DNA from: Rufibacter sp. XAAS-G3-1
GTDB taxonomy: Bacteria > Bacteroidota > Bacteroidia > Cytophagales > Hymenobacteraceae
Direction of reading: 5' to 3'
NCBI RefSeq assembly: GCF_013623775.1
Contig: NZ_JABFAM010000025.1
Coordinates: forward strand, 1 to 45,759
DNA: 45,759 nt
How positions within the stretch are numbered: position 1 is the first letter of the stretch; every line of letters starts with the position of its first letter. The notes beneath the pieces are model-generated. The model saw only the letters and a list, made by a program, of their open reading frames with translations. It made no database searches and was not told where the DNA came from. Position numbers and translations under genes: made by a program. Below are positions 7,091-16,197 of the stretch, piece after piece.

Positions 7091-7570
7091 ATGAAAAGAT
7101 TAGTGTATACCTTAGCCCTTGTTCTCTCTGTGAGCTTCGCGTCTTTCGCGCAAAGCGGAGGCACCGCTGAACAACGCGCCAAGAGCCTGTCTGATAAGAT
7201 GATTAGAGAACTGCAACTGAACAATTACCAGTCGCGGAAACTTAGAGAGCTCAACCTCATGAACGCCAAGAAAATGGTAGACTTTGAGGCGAAACATGCC
7301 AATAACCCTGCCGAACTGGAGAAATGCATCAATGGGGTTTGTAAAGAGCGGGACATAGCCCTGGAAGACCTTTTGAGTACCGCCCAGTACTCACGCTATT
7401 ACAGTGCCCGTAAATCTTTCAACAACTTTGACCGGCAATATGCCCAGCAGTTACTGAAAGAGAACGGAAAAGCCGCAAAAACGCTGATAGCTCAGGATAA
7501 AACCGATACCAAACGTACTTTCCCGCAGCCAGAGACCGCTCTTATCAAAGAGGCTGCGCCTAGAAACTAG
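7091..7570 (+). CDS. Small secreted helical protein, unknown function
   Basis: The 159-residue product has a clear signal peptide (MKRLVYTLALVLSVSFASFAQ) and a mature part rich in Lys, Glu and Asn that looks entirely helical. The pattern ...LSDKMIRELQLNNYQSRKLRELN resembles small periplasmic proteins of the Spy/CpxP-like kind that are frequent in Bacteroidota, but no catalytic motif is seen. The longer frame from 7049 is rejected because the signal peptide begins at 7091. It ends in a strong bidirectional terminator shared with gldC. Confidence 0.75.
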   Translation: MKRLVYTLALVLSVSFASFAQSGGTAEQRAKSLSDKMIRELQLNNYQSRKLRELNLMNAKKMVDFEAKHANNPAELEKCINGVCKERDIALEDLLSTAQYSRYYSARKSFNNFDRQYAQQLLKENGKAAKTLIAQDKTDTKRTFPQPETALIKEAAPRN

Positions 7571-7580
7571 CCTATTGTAA

Positions 7581-7626
7581 GTACCAACAAAAAAGCCGCT
7601 TTCTCAAGCGGCTTTTTTGTTGGTAC
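7581..7626. terminator. Bidirectional terminator
   Basis: A perfect inverted repeat of 21 bp (7581-7601 and 7606-7626) with loop TCTC and flanking A and T runs around the GCCGCTT/AAGCGGC stem. It lies between the convergent small secreted protein gene and gldC and should end both transcripts. Confidence 0.85.
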
Positions 7627-7636
7627 TTTTTGAAGC

Positions 7637-7990
7637 TTACTGCGGGTTCTGGGCCGCGTTCCGGTTTTGCTGCTCCTCTACGTGCTGCATCAGTTCCTGG
7701 CACAGGCTGCGCATTTTCTCGGCCATCAGTTTGTCATTGGTGGCGGTTTCAATGCTTTGGGCCATGGCGCCAATAGTATCAATGCAGAAGTACTTCATCT
7801 CATCTACCGGCATGTCTTTGGTCCAGAGATCGATCTTCATGGTTCCGGAATCATTGCGGTCCCAAAGCGAAATATTGATGGCTTTGGCGAAATGGATGTC
7901 GGTACCGGCATCGGTAGCGGTCCAGCTGATGGCCTCCGGAACGCGCTGGTCATCTAAGGCAATGCTGAAATGTATCTCTGATTTTTTCAT
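7637..7990 (-). CDS. gldC: Gliding motility protein GldC
   Basis: The 117-residue protein MKKSEIHFSIALDDQRVPE ... has the GldC features ISWTATDAG, the SLWDRNDSGTMKIDLWTKDMPVDEM core and a helical C-terminus. GldC is a small protein linked to the gliding/type IX secretion apparatus of Bacteroidota; its exact role is not settled. The ATG at 7990 is chosen from the family's usual N-terminus; an ATG at 7999 adds MKQ. Longer frames start upstream of the promoter element at 8033-8040 and are rejected. Confidence 0.88.
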   Translation of the reverse strand: MKKSEIHFSIALDDQRVPEAISWTATDAGTDIHFAKAINISLWDRNDSGTMKIDLWTKDMPVDEMKYFCIDTIGAMAQSIETATNDKLMAEKMRSLCQELMQHVEEQQNRNAAQNPQ

Positions 7991-8032
7991 TTGTTTCATG
8001 GGTTGTGCGCTGCCGCGCAGGTTACTGAAAAA

Positions 8033-8061
8033 CAAAGGTAAAATGTTTTTCTTTGTTGCAA
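8033..8061 (-). promoter_or_regulatory. Bacteroidota sigma-type promoter of gldC
   Basis: On the minus strand TACCTTTG (8033-8040) is a perfect TAnnTTTG -7 box, with TTG at 8059-8061 exactly 18 bases upstream as the -33 element. This fixes the gldC start downstream of 8033. Confidence 0.75.
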
Positions 8062-8184
8062 GAGAAAGTTTGGGCATAAAGACATATAAGCCTCCAGTAA
8101 TATAGACGATAGTTGAATTCTTTTTCTAGATTAGGTTCTTGAACTATAAGCTCTTGTATAAGATAACTATTCAAAATATCTTTT

Positions 8185-9042
8185 ATGAAACGAATACTCC
8201 TGTTTTGTTTTCTACCACTTTCAGCCTTAGCTGCGCAAAGCCAAACAGATACTGTTTACCTAGACAAATACTACAGGATTAAACCAGACAGAAAAGAGGC
8301 TGAGTATTTTAGGCTAACTACGTATTCTGGCTCTAAGGAAGAGAAGAGACGGCTTGATACGTACTATTTAACTGGGGAGAAGTTTTACGAAGAGGATGCT
8401 GTCAAAGAAGCCAAAGGCAAGTATAAGAAGGAAGGCCCTACCAGGTACTTCTACAGAAATGGGCAAGCAAAGGAAGAACAGCTTTTCACAGGCAATGAGG
8501 TAAAACTCACCAAGTGGCATGAGAATGGGCAAGTGTATTACAAGTGCCTCAAGATAGACGGAAAAGAAGAAGGAGAAGCTTTAGGTTATTACCCATCTGG
8601 TAAATTACGAAGACGTGAGCAGTTCAGTAAGGGAGAACTTACAAAAGGAGAATGTTATGCAGAAAACGGCGAAGTTGTACCTTATTACCCGCACTTTACA
8701 CATCCCGAATTCCCAGGTGGCACCAGCGCACTCATGAAAATGATTAATAACAGGTTTAGAATACCCCTTGAAGCAGCGAGAAGTGGTGCTTCTGGTATTA
8801 CAGTGGTTCAGTTCCTGGTATCAAAGGAAGGAAAAGTACATGATCCAGAAATAATTAAATCCATACACCCTGCTTTGGATAAAGAAGTATTAAGAGTGGT
8901 GAACTCGTTGTCATACTTTAATCCAGCCACTGAAGAAGGTCAAGCATTAGAGTATGCCTTTTCTTTTCCATTTAATGTAATACAACGCAATGAAGTAAAC
9001 CATCAGAATCAAATCAATAGGAATGGGGTAAGAAACAGGTAA
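8185..9042 (+). CDS. MORN-repeat protein with TonB C-terminal domain
   Basis: The 285-residue protein has a signal peptide (MKRILLFCFLPLSALAAQSQ), a middle region of YwqK/MORN-like repeats (GPTRYFYRNGQAKEEQLF, KWHENGQVYYKCL, GYYPSGKLRRREQF) and a C-terminal TonB_C-like domain (ITVVQFLVSKEGKVHDPEI ... PALDKEVLRVVNSL). There is no N-terminal TM helix beyond the signal, so it is probably a periplasmic or surface protein, not a classical energy transducer bound to ExbBD. Such MORN-TonB_C proteins are common and poorly understood in this phylum. It is convergent with dnaN. Confidence 0.8.
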   Translation: MKRILLFCFLPLSALAAQSQTDTVYLDKYYRIKPDRKEAEYFRLTTYSGSKEEKRRLDTYYLTGEKFYEEDAVKEAKGKYKKEGPTRYFYRNGQAKEEQLFTGNEVKLTKWHENGQVYYKCLKIDGKEEGEALGYYPSGKLRRREQFSKGELTKGECYAENGEVVPYYPHFTHPEFPGGTSALMKMINNRFRIPLEAARSGASGITVVQFLVSKEGKVHDPEIIKSIHPALDKEVLRVVNSLSYFNPATEEGQALEYAFSFPFNVIQRNEVNHQNQINRNGVRNR

Positions 9043-9100
9043 GCCTATATAGTTGTCACTTTGGAGTTATTCATCTTCGTGGATAATGAAATACCGCTTT

Positions 9101-9147
9101 AAAACAGGAAAGCCTCTCCAAAATGCTTGGAGAGGCTTTCCTGTTTT
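9101..9147. terminator. Bidirectional terminator
   Basis: A perfect 21-bp inverted repeat (9101-9121 and 9127-9147) with a 5-base loop, built on GGAAAGCCTCTCC and flanked by A and T tracts. It separates the convergent TonB_C gene and dnaN. Confidence 0.85.
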
Positions 9148-9163
9148 AGCAGAATTTCTACTC

Positions 9164-10288
9164 TTACACGTAGTTGTTGAGCATGACCGGCATCACCAAC
9201 ATCAAGATGCTTTCCTCCTCGTCGTTGGTAGAGGGCATGAGCAAACCGGCGCGGTTAGGCGTAGACAGCTCCAGGGTGATTTCGTCTGAGTCAATGTTGC
9301 TCAGCATTTCGGTCAGGAACTTGGCGTTGAATCCTATCTCCATGTCCTCGCCGTCGTACTGGCAAGTCAGGCGCTCGTTCGCTTCGTTGGAGAAATCCAG
9401 ATCCTCGGCCGAAATCTGTAGTTCGCTGCCCGTAATGCGCAGACGTACCTGGTGCGTGGTTTTGTTGGAGTAGATAGAGATCCGTTTCACCGAGCTCAGG
9501 AAATCGTAGCGGTTGATCACCAGTTTGTTCGGGTTCTGGGCCGGAATCACATTCTCGTAATCTGGGTAGCGCTCATCAATGAGGCGGCAGATCATTCTAA
9601 TGTTGTCAAAGCTGAAGAACGCGTTGGAAGTATTGAACTCTACCCGTACCGCCGTGGCCTCATTAGGCAACGTGGACTTGAGCAGGTTAAAGGCTTTTTT
9701 AGGGATGATGATGGAAGCGGCATTGTCACTGCTCACATCTTGGCGGCGGTAACGCAGCAAACGGTGTCCGTCTGTGGCCACAAACGTGATGTTCCCGCTA
9801 CTTAGCTGTACAAAAATACCGGTCATGGCGGGGCGTAACTCATCATTGCTCACCGCGAAGATGGTTTTGTTGATGGCGCGGCCCAGTACGTTTGACGGAA
9901 TCTCAATGGCGTTTCCCCCCCGCACCACCGGTACCTTCGGGAAGTCGGTGGCGTTCTCACCAGAGAGTTTGTAACGGCCGTTGGATGAGCTGATCTCAAT
10001 GGTGTAGGTTTCCTCGTCAATGGTAAAAGTTACCGGCTGATCCGGCAGGTTTTTCAAGGTATCAATCAGGATACGGGCCGGCGCCGCAATACGACCGTTT
10101 TCGCGGGCTTCCACGTGTATCTCCGTGATCATGGAGGTTTCCAGGTCACTTGCCGTGATGGTCAGGACACCGTCGTGGATCTCGAACAAGAAGTTCTCCA
10201 GAATCGGCACCACCGGGTTGTTGGCCACTACCCCGTTGATGCTAGTAAGCTGCTTGAGCAGCGCCGTAGAAGATACAATGAATTTCAT
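9164..10288 (-). CDS. dnaN: DNA polymerase III subunit beta (sliding clamp)
   Basis: The full-length 374-residue clamp starts MKFIVSSTALLKQLTSINGV and shows the three clamp domains in order. Recognisable parts are LENFLFEI, the LSGENATDFP region, ATDGHRLLRYRR in domain 2 and the C-terminal LVMPVMLNNYV, close to the usual MPxRL-type end. It encircles DNA and tethers polymerases. No dnaA or recF is next to it in this window. A promoter element lies at 10325-10332. Confidence 0.97.
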   Translation of the reverse strand: MKFIVSSTALLKQLTSINGVVANNPVVPILENFLFEIHDGVLTITASDLETSMITEIHVEARENGRIAAPARILIDTLKNLPDQPVTFTIDEETYTIEISSSNGRYKLSGENATDFPKVPVVRGGNAIEIPSNVLGRAINKTIFAVSNDELRPAMTGIFVQLSSGNITFVATDGHRLLRYRRQDVSSDNAASIIIPKKAFNLLKSTLPNEATAVRVEFNTSNAFFSFDNIRMICRLIDERYPDYENVIPAQNPNKLVINRYDFLSSVKRISIYSNKTTHQVRLRITGSELQISAEDLDFSNEANERLTCQYDGEDMEIGFNAKFLTEMLSNIDSDEITLELSTPNRAGLLMPSTNDEEESILMLVMPVMLNNYV

Positions 10289-10324
10289 CCGTTATAGTAG
10301 GTTTGGGAAAGGTCTTATATCGGG

Positions 10325-10332
10325 CAAAGTTA
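10325..10332 (-). promoter_or_regulatory. -7 promoter element of dnaN
   Basis: TAACTTTG on the minus strand is a perfect TAnnTTTG box 37 bases upstream of the dnaN ATG. No TTG stands at the expected -33 spacing. Confidence 0.6.
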
Positions 10333-10384
10333 ACCAAAAAAGGATTTTATCCTATGTTAACGGCGGTTTTGTTTGCGTTCCTCT

Positions 10385-10905
10385 CCTATTTTAAGCCCGT
10401 TTTTCTGAAAAGATGACAAAAAGGAGCATGGGGCTTTCAGTGCCCGGGAGAAGTAGCGTAAGTCTGCCTGATAATACTCTTTTCTGAGCTTTGAACTGGC
10501 TTCTGTAGAGCGGTTGACAGGTATTCACATGATATTGCGGTTGGTGGGTGCATGACTTACGTTGTTCCCTTAGCTTGCCGACTTTTGCGTGGAATTGGTG
10601 GGTGCACGGAATACGCTGTTCCCTTGGCATGTCCGCTTTTTGCGTGGGTGCAAGTGCTACATTGTTTCATCTGTTCCGCTAAGCGCTCACGGCCGCGGGG
10701 CCCCGTCTTCCCCTCTCGCACTGCCCTTTCGGCCTGAGACGTCTTTTTGGCTTAGTTTTGCCAATCTAAGGCCGAAAGCGATGCGCGCTCGGGGAAGACT
10801 GGAACTGGGGAAAGTAAATAATGTAGTTGTAGTGGCAGTAGCGGTTATGCCCACCAGTATTTACCTGTTTCCATTGGTTTTCTGGCGCAAGCGGCCGCCT
10901 GCACG
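10385..10905. other. Non-coding region with tandem and inverted repeats
   Basis: No supported gene is present. Two imperfect tandem copies of a unit of about 54 bp begin TTGGTGGGTGCA at 10541 and 10595, each followed by a GTTCCCTT ... TTTTGCGTGG block. Further on, two nested inverted repeats can fold into one long hairpin: GTCTTCCCC (10705-10713) with GGGGAAGAC (10791-10799), and CTTTCGGCCT (10726-10735) with AGGCCGAAAG (10769-10778). Confidence 0.55.
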
Positions 10906-10947
10906 TCGTTTTTAGGCTACTTTTATGAAAACAGGCATAAAACTTTA

Positions 10948-11107
10948 GTGCTTGTCTAAATTTGAAGTTTGCAGGCGAAAATGACCTGAGAGCGGTTCTG
11001 CAGAAGCGTTTTTTGAGGGGCTAAGCAGCGCCACGGTGTGATGCAACCGTGCACGCAGGTTCTTTTTAGGATTGTTTGCAGCGCAAAACTCAAATTTAAA
11101 CATGCTC
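10948..11107 (+). repeat. Palindromic MITE B, copy 2
   Basis: A 160-bp copy starting GTGCTTGTCTAAATTT and ending AAATTTAAACATGCTC, flanked by TTA at 10945-10947 and 11108-11110. It keeps the GGTTCTGC...GCAGGTTC internal arms. Confidence 0.8.
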
Positions 11108-11227
11108 TTAAACAGCTTTATTGTCTGGGAAAGCTCTTTTCAACAGAAATCATGCTGCATAAACAGTTCTGCCCAGGCCATGTATCACATAACCTGGGCA
11201 GCTCCTGGCATGGAAGAATTTATGACG

Positions 11228-12001
11228 TTATTTCTGGAGGGCGTTTGCCTGCTTTAAAGGTTTAAACGAGCCAACTCCCAATGCTTTCGCGGTCTTAGCA
11301 CCGGTGGCTTGGGGTTCTATTCCGGAAGAGGTGAAATAAAAGACTACGTTTGGCTCTGCTACCGTGATATAGGGCTGTTTATTGAAAACGGTTAAGACGT
11401 CTAGCACATTTCCAATGGAATTTTTATCGGCGCTTAGCACGTGGATGTTCTCGTCAAAAGAAAAGACCAGTTTGGTTCTGGTTTTGGCCATCAGTTGTTT
11501 CAGCTGCGCATAGGTTCCGCTGCCTTCAATGGAAACCATGAATTCATTGGTCAACCCTACCCACATTACGTCAGGATTGGTGGGTTCTTCGCCAAAGTAG
11601 GGATACGCGAAAGAAACAGTATGTTCTTTGAGCAGTTTTGCCATCAGTTTCTCCACGTCTGAGCAGGTAGAACCGGGGTATAAACTTATGACGGTGATTA
11701 CCCCAGAATCCATTGTTATCTCGCTGTATATGGCCTTGAACTGCGGGAATCTTCCTATTACCTGCCTACGAGCCTTCAAAGACATACCATCGGCAAAGCC
11801 AACCAACAGCATTTCGCTTCTGGCCTTCCCGTACTGTACGGTACCAGATGCTTTATTGAAATAAGAATAGTTTTTACAAGCTGCACCACGTTTATCTGAG
11901 AACGTCGTTTCACTTAGGTTTGGCTCTACTTCCTCCTTTTCGCAGGAAAGAAGAAACATGGAAGCAAATGCCAGGCAAGTCAGAGAGAAGAATTTTTTCA
12001 T
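11228..12001 (-). CDS. Lipoprotein with possible protease-prodomain-like fold, unknown function
   Basis: The 257-residue protein has a lipoprotein signal peptide with lipobox LLSC at residues 17-20 followed by acidic residues. The segment EMLLVGFADGMSLKARRQVIGRF resembles the prodomain of fervidolysin-like subtilases (a short ferredoxin-like fold), and a second similar block, VMWVGLTNEFMVSIEGSGTYAQLKQLM, follows. No protease domain is attached. It may therefore be a stand-alone inhibitor-like protein, but this is weak inference. It is monocistronic. Confidence 0.65.
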   Translation of the reverse strand: MKKFFSLTCLAFASMFLLSCEKEEVEPNLSETTFSDKRGAACKNYSYFNKASGTVQYGKARSEMLLVGFADGMSLKARRQVIGRFPQFKAIYSEITMDSGVITVISLYPGSTCSDVEKLMAKLLKEHTVSFAYPYFGEEPTNPDVMWVGLTNEFMVSIEGSGTYAQLKQLMAKTRTKLVFSFDENIHVLSADKNSIGNVLDVLTVFNKQPYITVAEPNVVFYFTSSGIEPQATGAKTAKALGVGSFKPLKQANALQK

Positions 12002-12381
12002 TGTAAGAGGGGGAAATAGGGAATTAAAAATCGGTTTCTTGTCTCTCTTACGTTTTCTAGCTAAAAAAGAAGCATCTATCTAACTAATCTCAAAAATTTT
12101 CAGCTAACTTCCTCAGGGTCAGCCTTAAGCCCCAGAATCACTTAGTCGCTGGTCGGGTGGTTCTTCAATACTCCAACGCTTCTACCCACCCTTACGCTTT
12201 GGCCCTGATGCTTTTCCCTTTTCTCCGTTGATGTGTACTGCGTCTGTTTTAGTAGCTAATTGAAGAAACGCTCATGCGCAGAGTTGATAGGGAACTGCTT
12301 TGGATCCATGCCTACGGTTGGGCTCGCCGCCACAGACTCATCAAAAAAATAAGCCTGACTACTCCATTTTCATCTTCCAGA
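12002..12381. other. Non-coding stretch without recognisable features
   Basis: No ORF with supporting features, repeat or RNA was found before the palindrome at 12382. The region upstream of the lipoprotein start probably holds its promoter. Confidence 0.4.
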
Positions 12382-12431
12382 CTCTAGCGTTTAGGGCCTG
12401 TTTTCTGAAAAACAGGCCCTAAACGCTAGAG
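12382..12431. terminator. Large REP-like palindrome ending menE
   Basis: A perfect inverted repeat of 23 bp (12382-12404 with 12409-12431) with a short loop, containing GGGCCTGTTTT/AAAACAGGCCC, the core of the dispersed REP-like family. It overlaps the menE stop codon (12426-12428) and probably terminates the men transcript. Confidence 0.7.
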
Positions 12432-13520
12432 CAAAGTCATGCCGCTGCGCCGATCAATCTTGCCGGTGGCGGTCTCCGGTAGACGGGGCAGATAGCCAAA
12501 CTGTTTGGGGATCTCATATTTAGAAAGGCTTTCGCTGAGTTTGCCTTTGAGGTTGGTTTCCTCTTCCTGGGTGAGAGGGCTGCCTTCCAGTACCGCAATC
12601 AGCCGCTCGCCCAGCGTTTCATCTGGCAAGGCGGCGGCAAAATACCGGCGCGAGATTCCTAGTTCGGCTAGTGCTTCGCCCAAGGCTGCTTCTACTTTCT
12701 CCAATTGTACTTTCACCCCGCCCGAATTGATGGTGTTGTCGGCACGGCCGAGCCAGCGAAAAGAATTGTTATCCAGCAGTTCTACCAGGTCATTGGTGAC
12801 CAAGGTTTCGCCACCCGTCACTTCCGCCCAGATAGTGAGACAGCCGCGCTCATCCTGGCCCAGGGTTACTTCCGGCGGCGCGGTATAGTAATCGGTTTTC
12901 TCGGCTCCATTCAGCCGCCGGACGGCAATGTGCGAGATGGTTTCGGTCATGCCGTAACTCTGGTACACCGGCACTTCCAACTTCTGCACAGCTTCTTCCA
13001 GCGTCTTGCCCACGGCGGCCCCGCCCAGCAGAATGGCTCTCATCTGGTTTAGTTTGGCCACCTTTTCGGGCGTCTGTTCCAGAATGGTTTGCAGTTGCAG
13101 CGGCACCATGGCTATGAAATCAAACTCGGCGTCTGGGTCTACGCTGGCCAAAGGGTTCCCGGTGGGCTCAATGATGGTCATGTGCAGGTTGCCCACCAGG
13201 CCGCGCACCAGCATCATCATGCCGGCAATGTATTCGGTGTTTAGGCAGACCAGCACCCGGTCTTCGGGCTGCAAGCCGAAAATACCCAAGGTTCGCTTGG
13301 CACTCGCCTCCATTCTATCGCGGGGCAGTTCCAGGAACTTCGGCGTGCCGGTACTGCCCGAGGTCTGCACCGGATATTCCTGCACGCCCTGCAGCCAATT
13401 CTTGCAGAATTCCAGCGTTTTGGCCTCATACCCGTCAATGGGAATGCTCTCCCGGAAAGAGTAATGCTGGATTTCGTCTAAAAAGAATTTCTTGCCATTC
13501 AGGAGCAGGTGGTCGGGCAT
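12426..13520 (-). CDS. menE: o-Succinylbenzoate-CoA ligase
   Basis: The 364-residue AMP-forming ligase has the AMP-binding motif TSGSTGTPK near residue 55, the YQSYGMTETISHIAVR block near 188, WLGRADNTINSGGVKV near 253, and the C-terminal catalytic Lys in ATGKIDRR. It activates o-succinylbenzoate with CoA in menaquinone synthesis. It is shorter than proteobacterial MenE (about 450) because the N-terminal part is reduced, as is usual for Bacteroidota copies. It is the last gene of the minus-strand men cluster, 219 bases after menB. Confidence 0.9.
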   Translation of the reverse strand: MPDHLLLNGKKFFLDEIQHYSFRESIPIDGYEAKTLEFCKNWLQGVQEYPVQTSGSTGTPKFLELPRDRMEASAKRTLGIFGLQPEDRVLVCLNTEYIAGMMMLVRGLVGNLHMTIIEPTGNPLASVDPDAEFDFIAMVPLQLQTILEQTPEKVAKLNQMRAILLGGAAVGKTLEEAVQKLEVPVYQSYGMTETISHIAVRRLNGAEKTDYYTAPPEVTLGQDERGCLTIWAEVTGGETLVTNDLVELLDNNSFRWLGRADNTINSGGVKVQLEKVEAALGEALAELGISRRYFAAALPDETLGERLIAVLEGSPLTQEEETNLKGKLSESLSKYEIPKQFGYLPRLPETATGKIDRRSGMTLL

Positions 13521-13739
13521 GAGGGTAGCACGTAGTGTGTATCAGGTATCACGATGAAACAAAGTAAGAGAACAATTTCCTTTCTGGTGCGCTCTCTTAT
13601 GCTCTCTTACTAGAAAAAGCCCTTAAAAAGTTACGGAGCAGCCATGAAGTTTGCCTTCAGCACTGCCCCGCGCATAATCTTTCTTGCATTACAAGCACCT
13701 ATACCTTCATCGTGATACCTGCTACTTGCTACAAACAAA

Positions 13740-14564
13740 TCAAGGAAACTTAGGGTACTTGGAGAAGTCTGGTTTGCGTTTCTCCAGGAAAGCGTTTTTG
13801 CCTTCTTTGGCCTCGTCAGATAAGTAGTAGAGCAAGGTGGCGTCTCCGGCCAATTGCTGTACCCCGGCCTGGCCATCCAACTCGGCGTTGAAAGAGGCTT
13901 TGAGCATGCGCAGGGCCAGCGGACTTTTCTCCAGAATCTTCTGGCACCATTCTACGGTGGTTTCCTCCAGTTGCTCCAACGGTACTACTTTGTTGACTAA
14001 GCCCATGTCCAGGGCTTCCTGGGCATTGTACTGGTCACAGAGGAACCAGATTTCGCGGGCTTTCTTCTGCCCTACCACGCGCGCCAGGTAAGATGCCCCG
14101 AAGCCTCCGTCAAAGGAGCCTACTTTGGGGCCGGTTTGCCCAAAACGGGCGTTATCTGCGGCAATGGATAGATCACACACCACATGCAGGACGTGTCCGC
14201 CGCCAATGGCCCAACCGGCCACCATGGCAATCACGGGCTTGGGAATACGCCGGATCTGCATCTGTAAATCCAGCACGTTCAGGCGGGGCACCGTGTCTTC
14301 GCCTATGTAACCGCCGTGCCCGCGCACGCTTTGGTCGCCGCCGGAACAGAAGGCTTTGCCGCCCTCGCCGGTGAAGATGATGACCCCAATCTCGGGATTG
14401 TCGCGGCAGATGTTCATGGCATCAATCATCTCGGCCACGGTGCGCGGGGTGAAGGCGTTGTGCACGTGCGGCCGGTTGATGCTGATTTTAGCGATGCCGT
14501 TATAGAATTGGAAGAGAATCTCTTGGTATTCTTTGAGCGTTGTCCAGTTGAATTTACTTTGCAT
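13740..14564 (-). CDS. menB: 1,4-Dihydroxy-2-naphthoyl-CoA synthase
   Basis: The 274-residue crotonase-fold enzyme cyclises o-succinylbenzoyl-CoA. Visible are [15 protein letters not shown], the oxyanion-hole segment [31 protein letters not shown] and the C-terminal [11 protein letters not shown], all typical of MenB. The ATG at 14564 ([13 protein letters not shown]) is used. A longer frame from 14618 is rejected because a near-perfect -7 box, TACCTTTA, lies at 14597-14604 with a TTG 21 bases upstream. Confidence 0.95.
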   Translation of the reverse strand: MQSKFNWTTLKEYQEILFQFYNGIAKISINRPHVHNAFTPRTVAEMIDAMNICRDNPEIGVIIFTGEGGKAFCSGGDQSVRGHGGYIGEDTVPRLNVLDLQMQIRRIPKPVIAMVAGWAIGGGHVLHVVCDLSIAADNARFGQTGPKVGSFDGGFGASYLARVVGQKKAREIWFLCDQYNAQEALDMGLVNKVVPLEQLEETTVEWCQKILEKSPLALRMLKASFNAELDGQAGVQQLAGDATLLYYLSDEAKEGKNAFLEKRKPDFSKYPKFP

Positions 14565-14667
14565 GAACCTCGGTTTAAATGAAAACAATGAGGGCATAAA
14601 GGTAGTGTGCCCTTGCAAGATTATGCAACGGTATGCCCGGAAATCGGTTCTTCTTTCAGAAACCTTT

Positions 14668-15128
14668 TTACTCGCGTGAGCGCTTTTTCTGGTTCAGCCG
14701 CTTCTCGTTCATGGCAAACGTATGGCCTACCGAGTAGTAGCCGGAACCGCCCACAAAGTAGAAAATTAGCGCCAGAAGAGTGATGAGCGAAAGGGCAAAC
14801 TGTGGATTAACCGAGAAAAACCCATGGCCTGCATTAAAGAAGAAAACCGCCCCAATGAGGTCAGGAATCTGAAAACCAATGGCTACCCGCGTAATGAGGC
14901 CCAAGGCAATCAAAACACCGCCACCAGGTGCGCAAAGGCCACGTAATGCGCCAACCCAATAAAATGAAACTGGCTGTTCTGAATGATTTCGGCTAGCGCC
15001 GAGGTATCAGCAATAAAGGTCAGGCCTTTGTAGAAGATAAACAGACCCAAAAGAATTCTTCCGTAGTCATAGGCTACGGGGTGGTGCTCATGTTGCCACT
15101 GGTCAACTTGGTGTACCCAGGCGCTGTT
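14668..15128 (-). pseudogene. DoxX-family membrane protein, frameshifted and without start codon
   Basis: The minus strand from 15128 reads AWVHQVDQWQHEHHPVAYDYGRILLGLFIFYKG and continues to AFAHLVAVF, then hits TGA near 14915. Shifting by one base restores LIALGLITRVAIGFQIPDL...FYFVGGSGYYS, the C-terminal half of a DoxX protein. It aligns along its length with the intact paralogue at 15676-16197. One G appears lost from the Val-Gly-Gly codons around 14918-14925. The expected ATG is also absent: the frame is preceded by TAG at 15129-15131. A decayed duplicate is the simplest reading. Confidence 0.8.
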
Positions 15129-15265
15129 CTAAGTAGCGCCTCCGTTCAAGGTTATCTGTTCTTTCTTAGCGACAGACAAACAAGATGCGGGAGTTCTAAC
15201 TTAAACAAACTCGCGGGCATCCAAAGAAGGGCAGAAATACAGGAACTCAGAAGAGGTTAAAAGTA

Positions 15266-15629
15266 GAAGCTGTTTAGAGTTTATGCCTGTTTTCATAAAA
15301 ACAGGCATAAAACGGGGTAGAGTAGAAGTTTGTGCCCATGTCATAGATAAACCTCCTGTTTTTGGGCTGTTTTCATAAAAGTAGCCTGAGAGCCTGTTTA
15401 AATTTCATCTTTGCGCTGCAAACGGCCATAAAAAGAACCTGCGTTCACGTCTTTCTCACACCGTAGCGCTGCTACGCTGCTCAAAAAACGCTTTCGCAGA
15501 ACCTTTCTTTGGTTAGTTGAGCCCGCAAACCTCAAATGTAAACAAGCTCTGAAAACGACGGCACAAGCGGACGCTTGCCCCAGAAGAATTGCTTTAAAAG
15601 CCGGTTAGTGAAAAACTCTAAACAGGTTC
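15266..15629 (+). repeat. MITE A, copy 1, carrying a nested MITE B
   Basis: The ends GAAGCTGTTTAGAGTTT and AAACTCTAAACAGGTTC match the ends of the IS5-family element at 42449-43369. A 3-bp duplication GTA flanks it (15263-15265 and 15630-15632). Without the nested MITE B (15390-15549 plus its duplication) the element is about 201 bp. It sits between the DoxX gene and its broken paralogue. Confidence 0.8.
15390..15549 (-). repeat. Palindromic MITE B, copy 3 (nested)
   Basis: A 160-bp copy, reverse orientation relative to copy 4, with ends GAGCCTGTTTAAATTT and TAAACAAGCTC. It is flanked by TGA (15387-15389 and 15550-15552), showing that it inserted into MITE A. Confidence 0.85.
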
Positions 15630-15675
15630 GTAGGCTTGGTAAAAAAAATCTACCTGACGCGGAAAGATGTATCAT

Positions 15676-16197
15676 TCACGGGTGGTGCAGTTCAGTGTTC
15701 ACCACCTGGTCTTCATTGGCCAGGCGGGCTTTGAGGGAGTGCGATTTATTTTTCTTGAGCAGCCGTTTCCGCTCGGTCAACGCTTTGTCATCAAAGGAGT
15801 AATACCCAGACCCGCCCACAAAATAGAAGGCCAGGAAAAACAAGGTATAAAGGGCCACCGCGAAGGGTGAATAAAGCGAGAACAGATCATGTTCTGGGCT
15901 GAGGAACAGGACGGCACACATCACAATAGGGATTTGGGCCAGGCAGGCTAAACGGGTATGCCACCCCACCATAATCATGATGCCCCCAATCACGTGGATG
16001 ACCGCGATGGCATACGCAAAGAAGGAAGCGGCAGAATACAGTTTGCTGTCTAATAAAATCTGCTCCAGAGCCGTGATATTCAACAGGAACTGCACTCCTT
16101 TGAACAGGAGAAAGCCTCCCAAGGCAATGCGGCCGTAATCATACAGCACCACCCGGTGCTTATGATGCCATTTTTCTACCTGATTTGTAAACTCCAT
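15676..16197 (-). CDS. DoxX-family membrane protein
   Basis: The 173-residue protein has four hydrophobic helices in the DoxX pattern: YDYGRIALGGFLLFKGVQFL, AASFFAYAIAVIHVIGGIMIM with the polar break VGW, a third helix ending in VLFLSPEH, and FFLAFYFVGGSGYYSFD near the end. DoxX proteins are inner-membrane proteins of uncertain function, sometimes linked to quinone or redox metabolism. It is 106 bases downstream of menD on the same strand, and its placement in the men cluster is suggestive only. A decayed paralogue follows. Confidence 0.85.
   Translation of the reverse strand: MEFTNQVEKWHHKHRVVLYDYGRIALGGFLLFKGVQFLLNITALEQILLDSKLYSAASFFAYAIAVIHVIGGIMIMVGWHTRLACLAQIPIVMCAVLFLSPEHDLFSLYSPFAVALYTLFFLAFYFVGGSGYYSFDDKALTERKRLLKKNKSHSLKARLANEDQVVNTELHHP

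Noticed and set aside
10555..10670. Possible CRISPR from the repeated GGTGGGTGCA units
   Set aside because: Only two full units of about 54 bp without spacer-repeat alternation; better described as a tandem duplication.
13631..13876. 81-codon minus-strand ORF overlapping the end of menB
   Set aside because: Overlaps menB in another frame, no motif, no promoter; the menB-menE gap is treated as non-coding.
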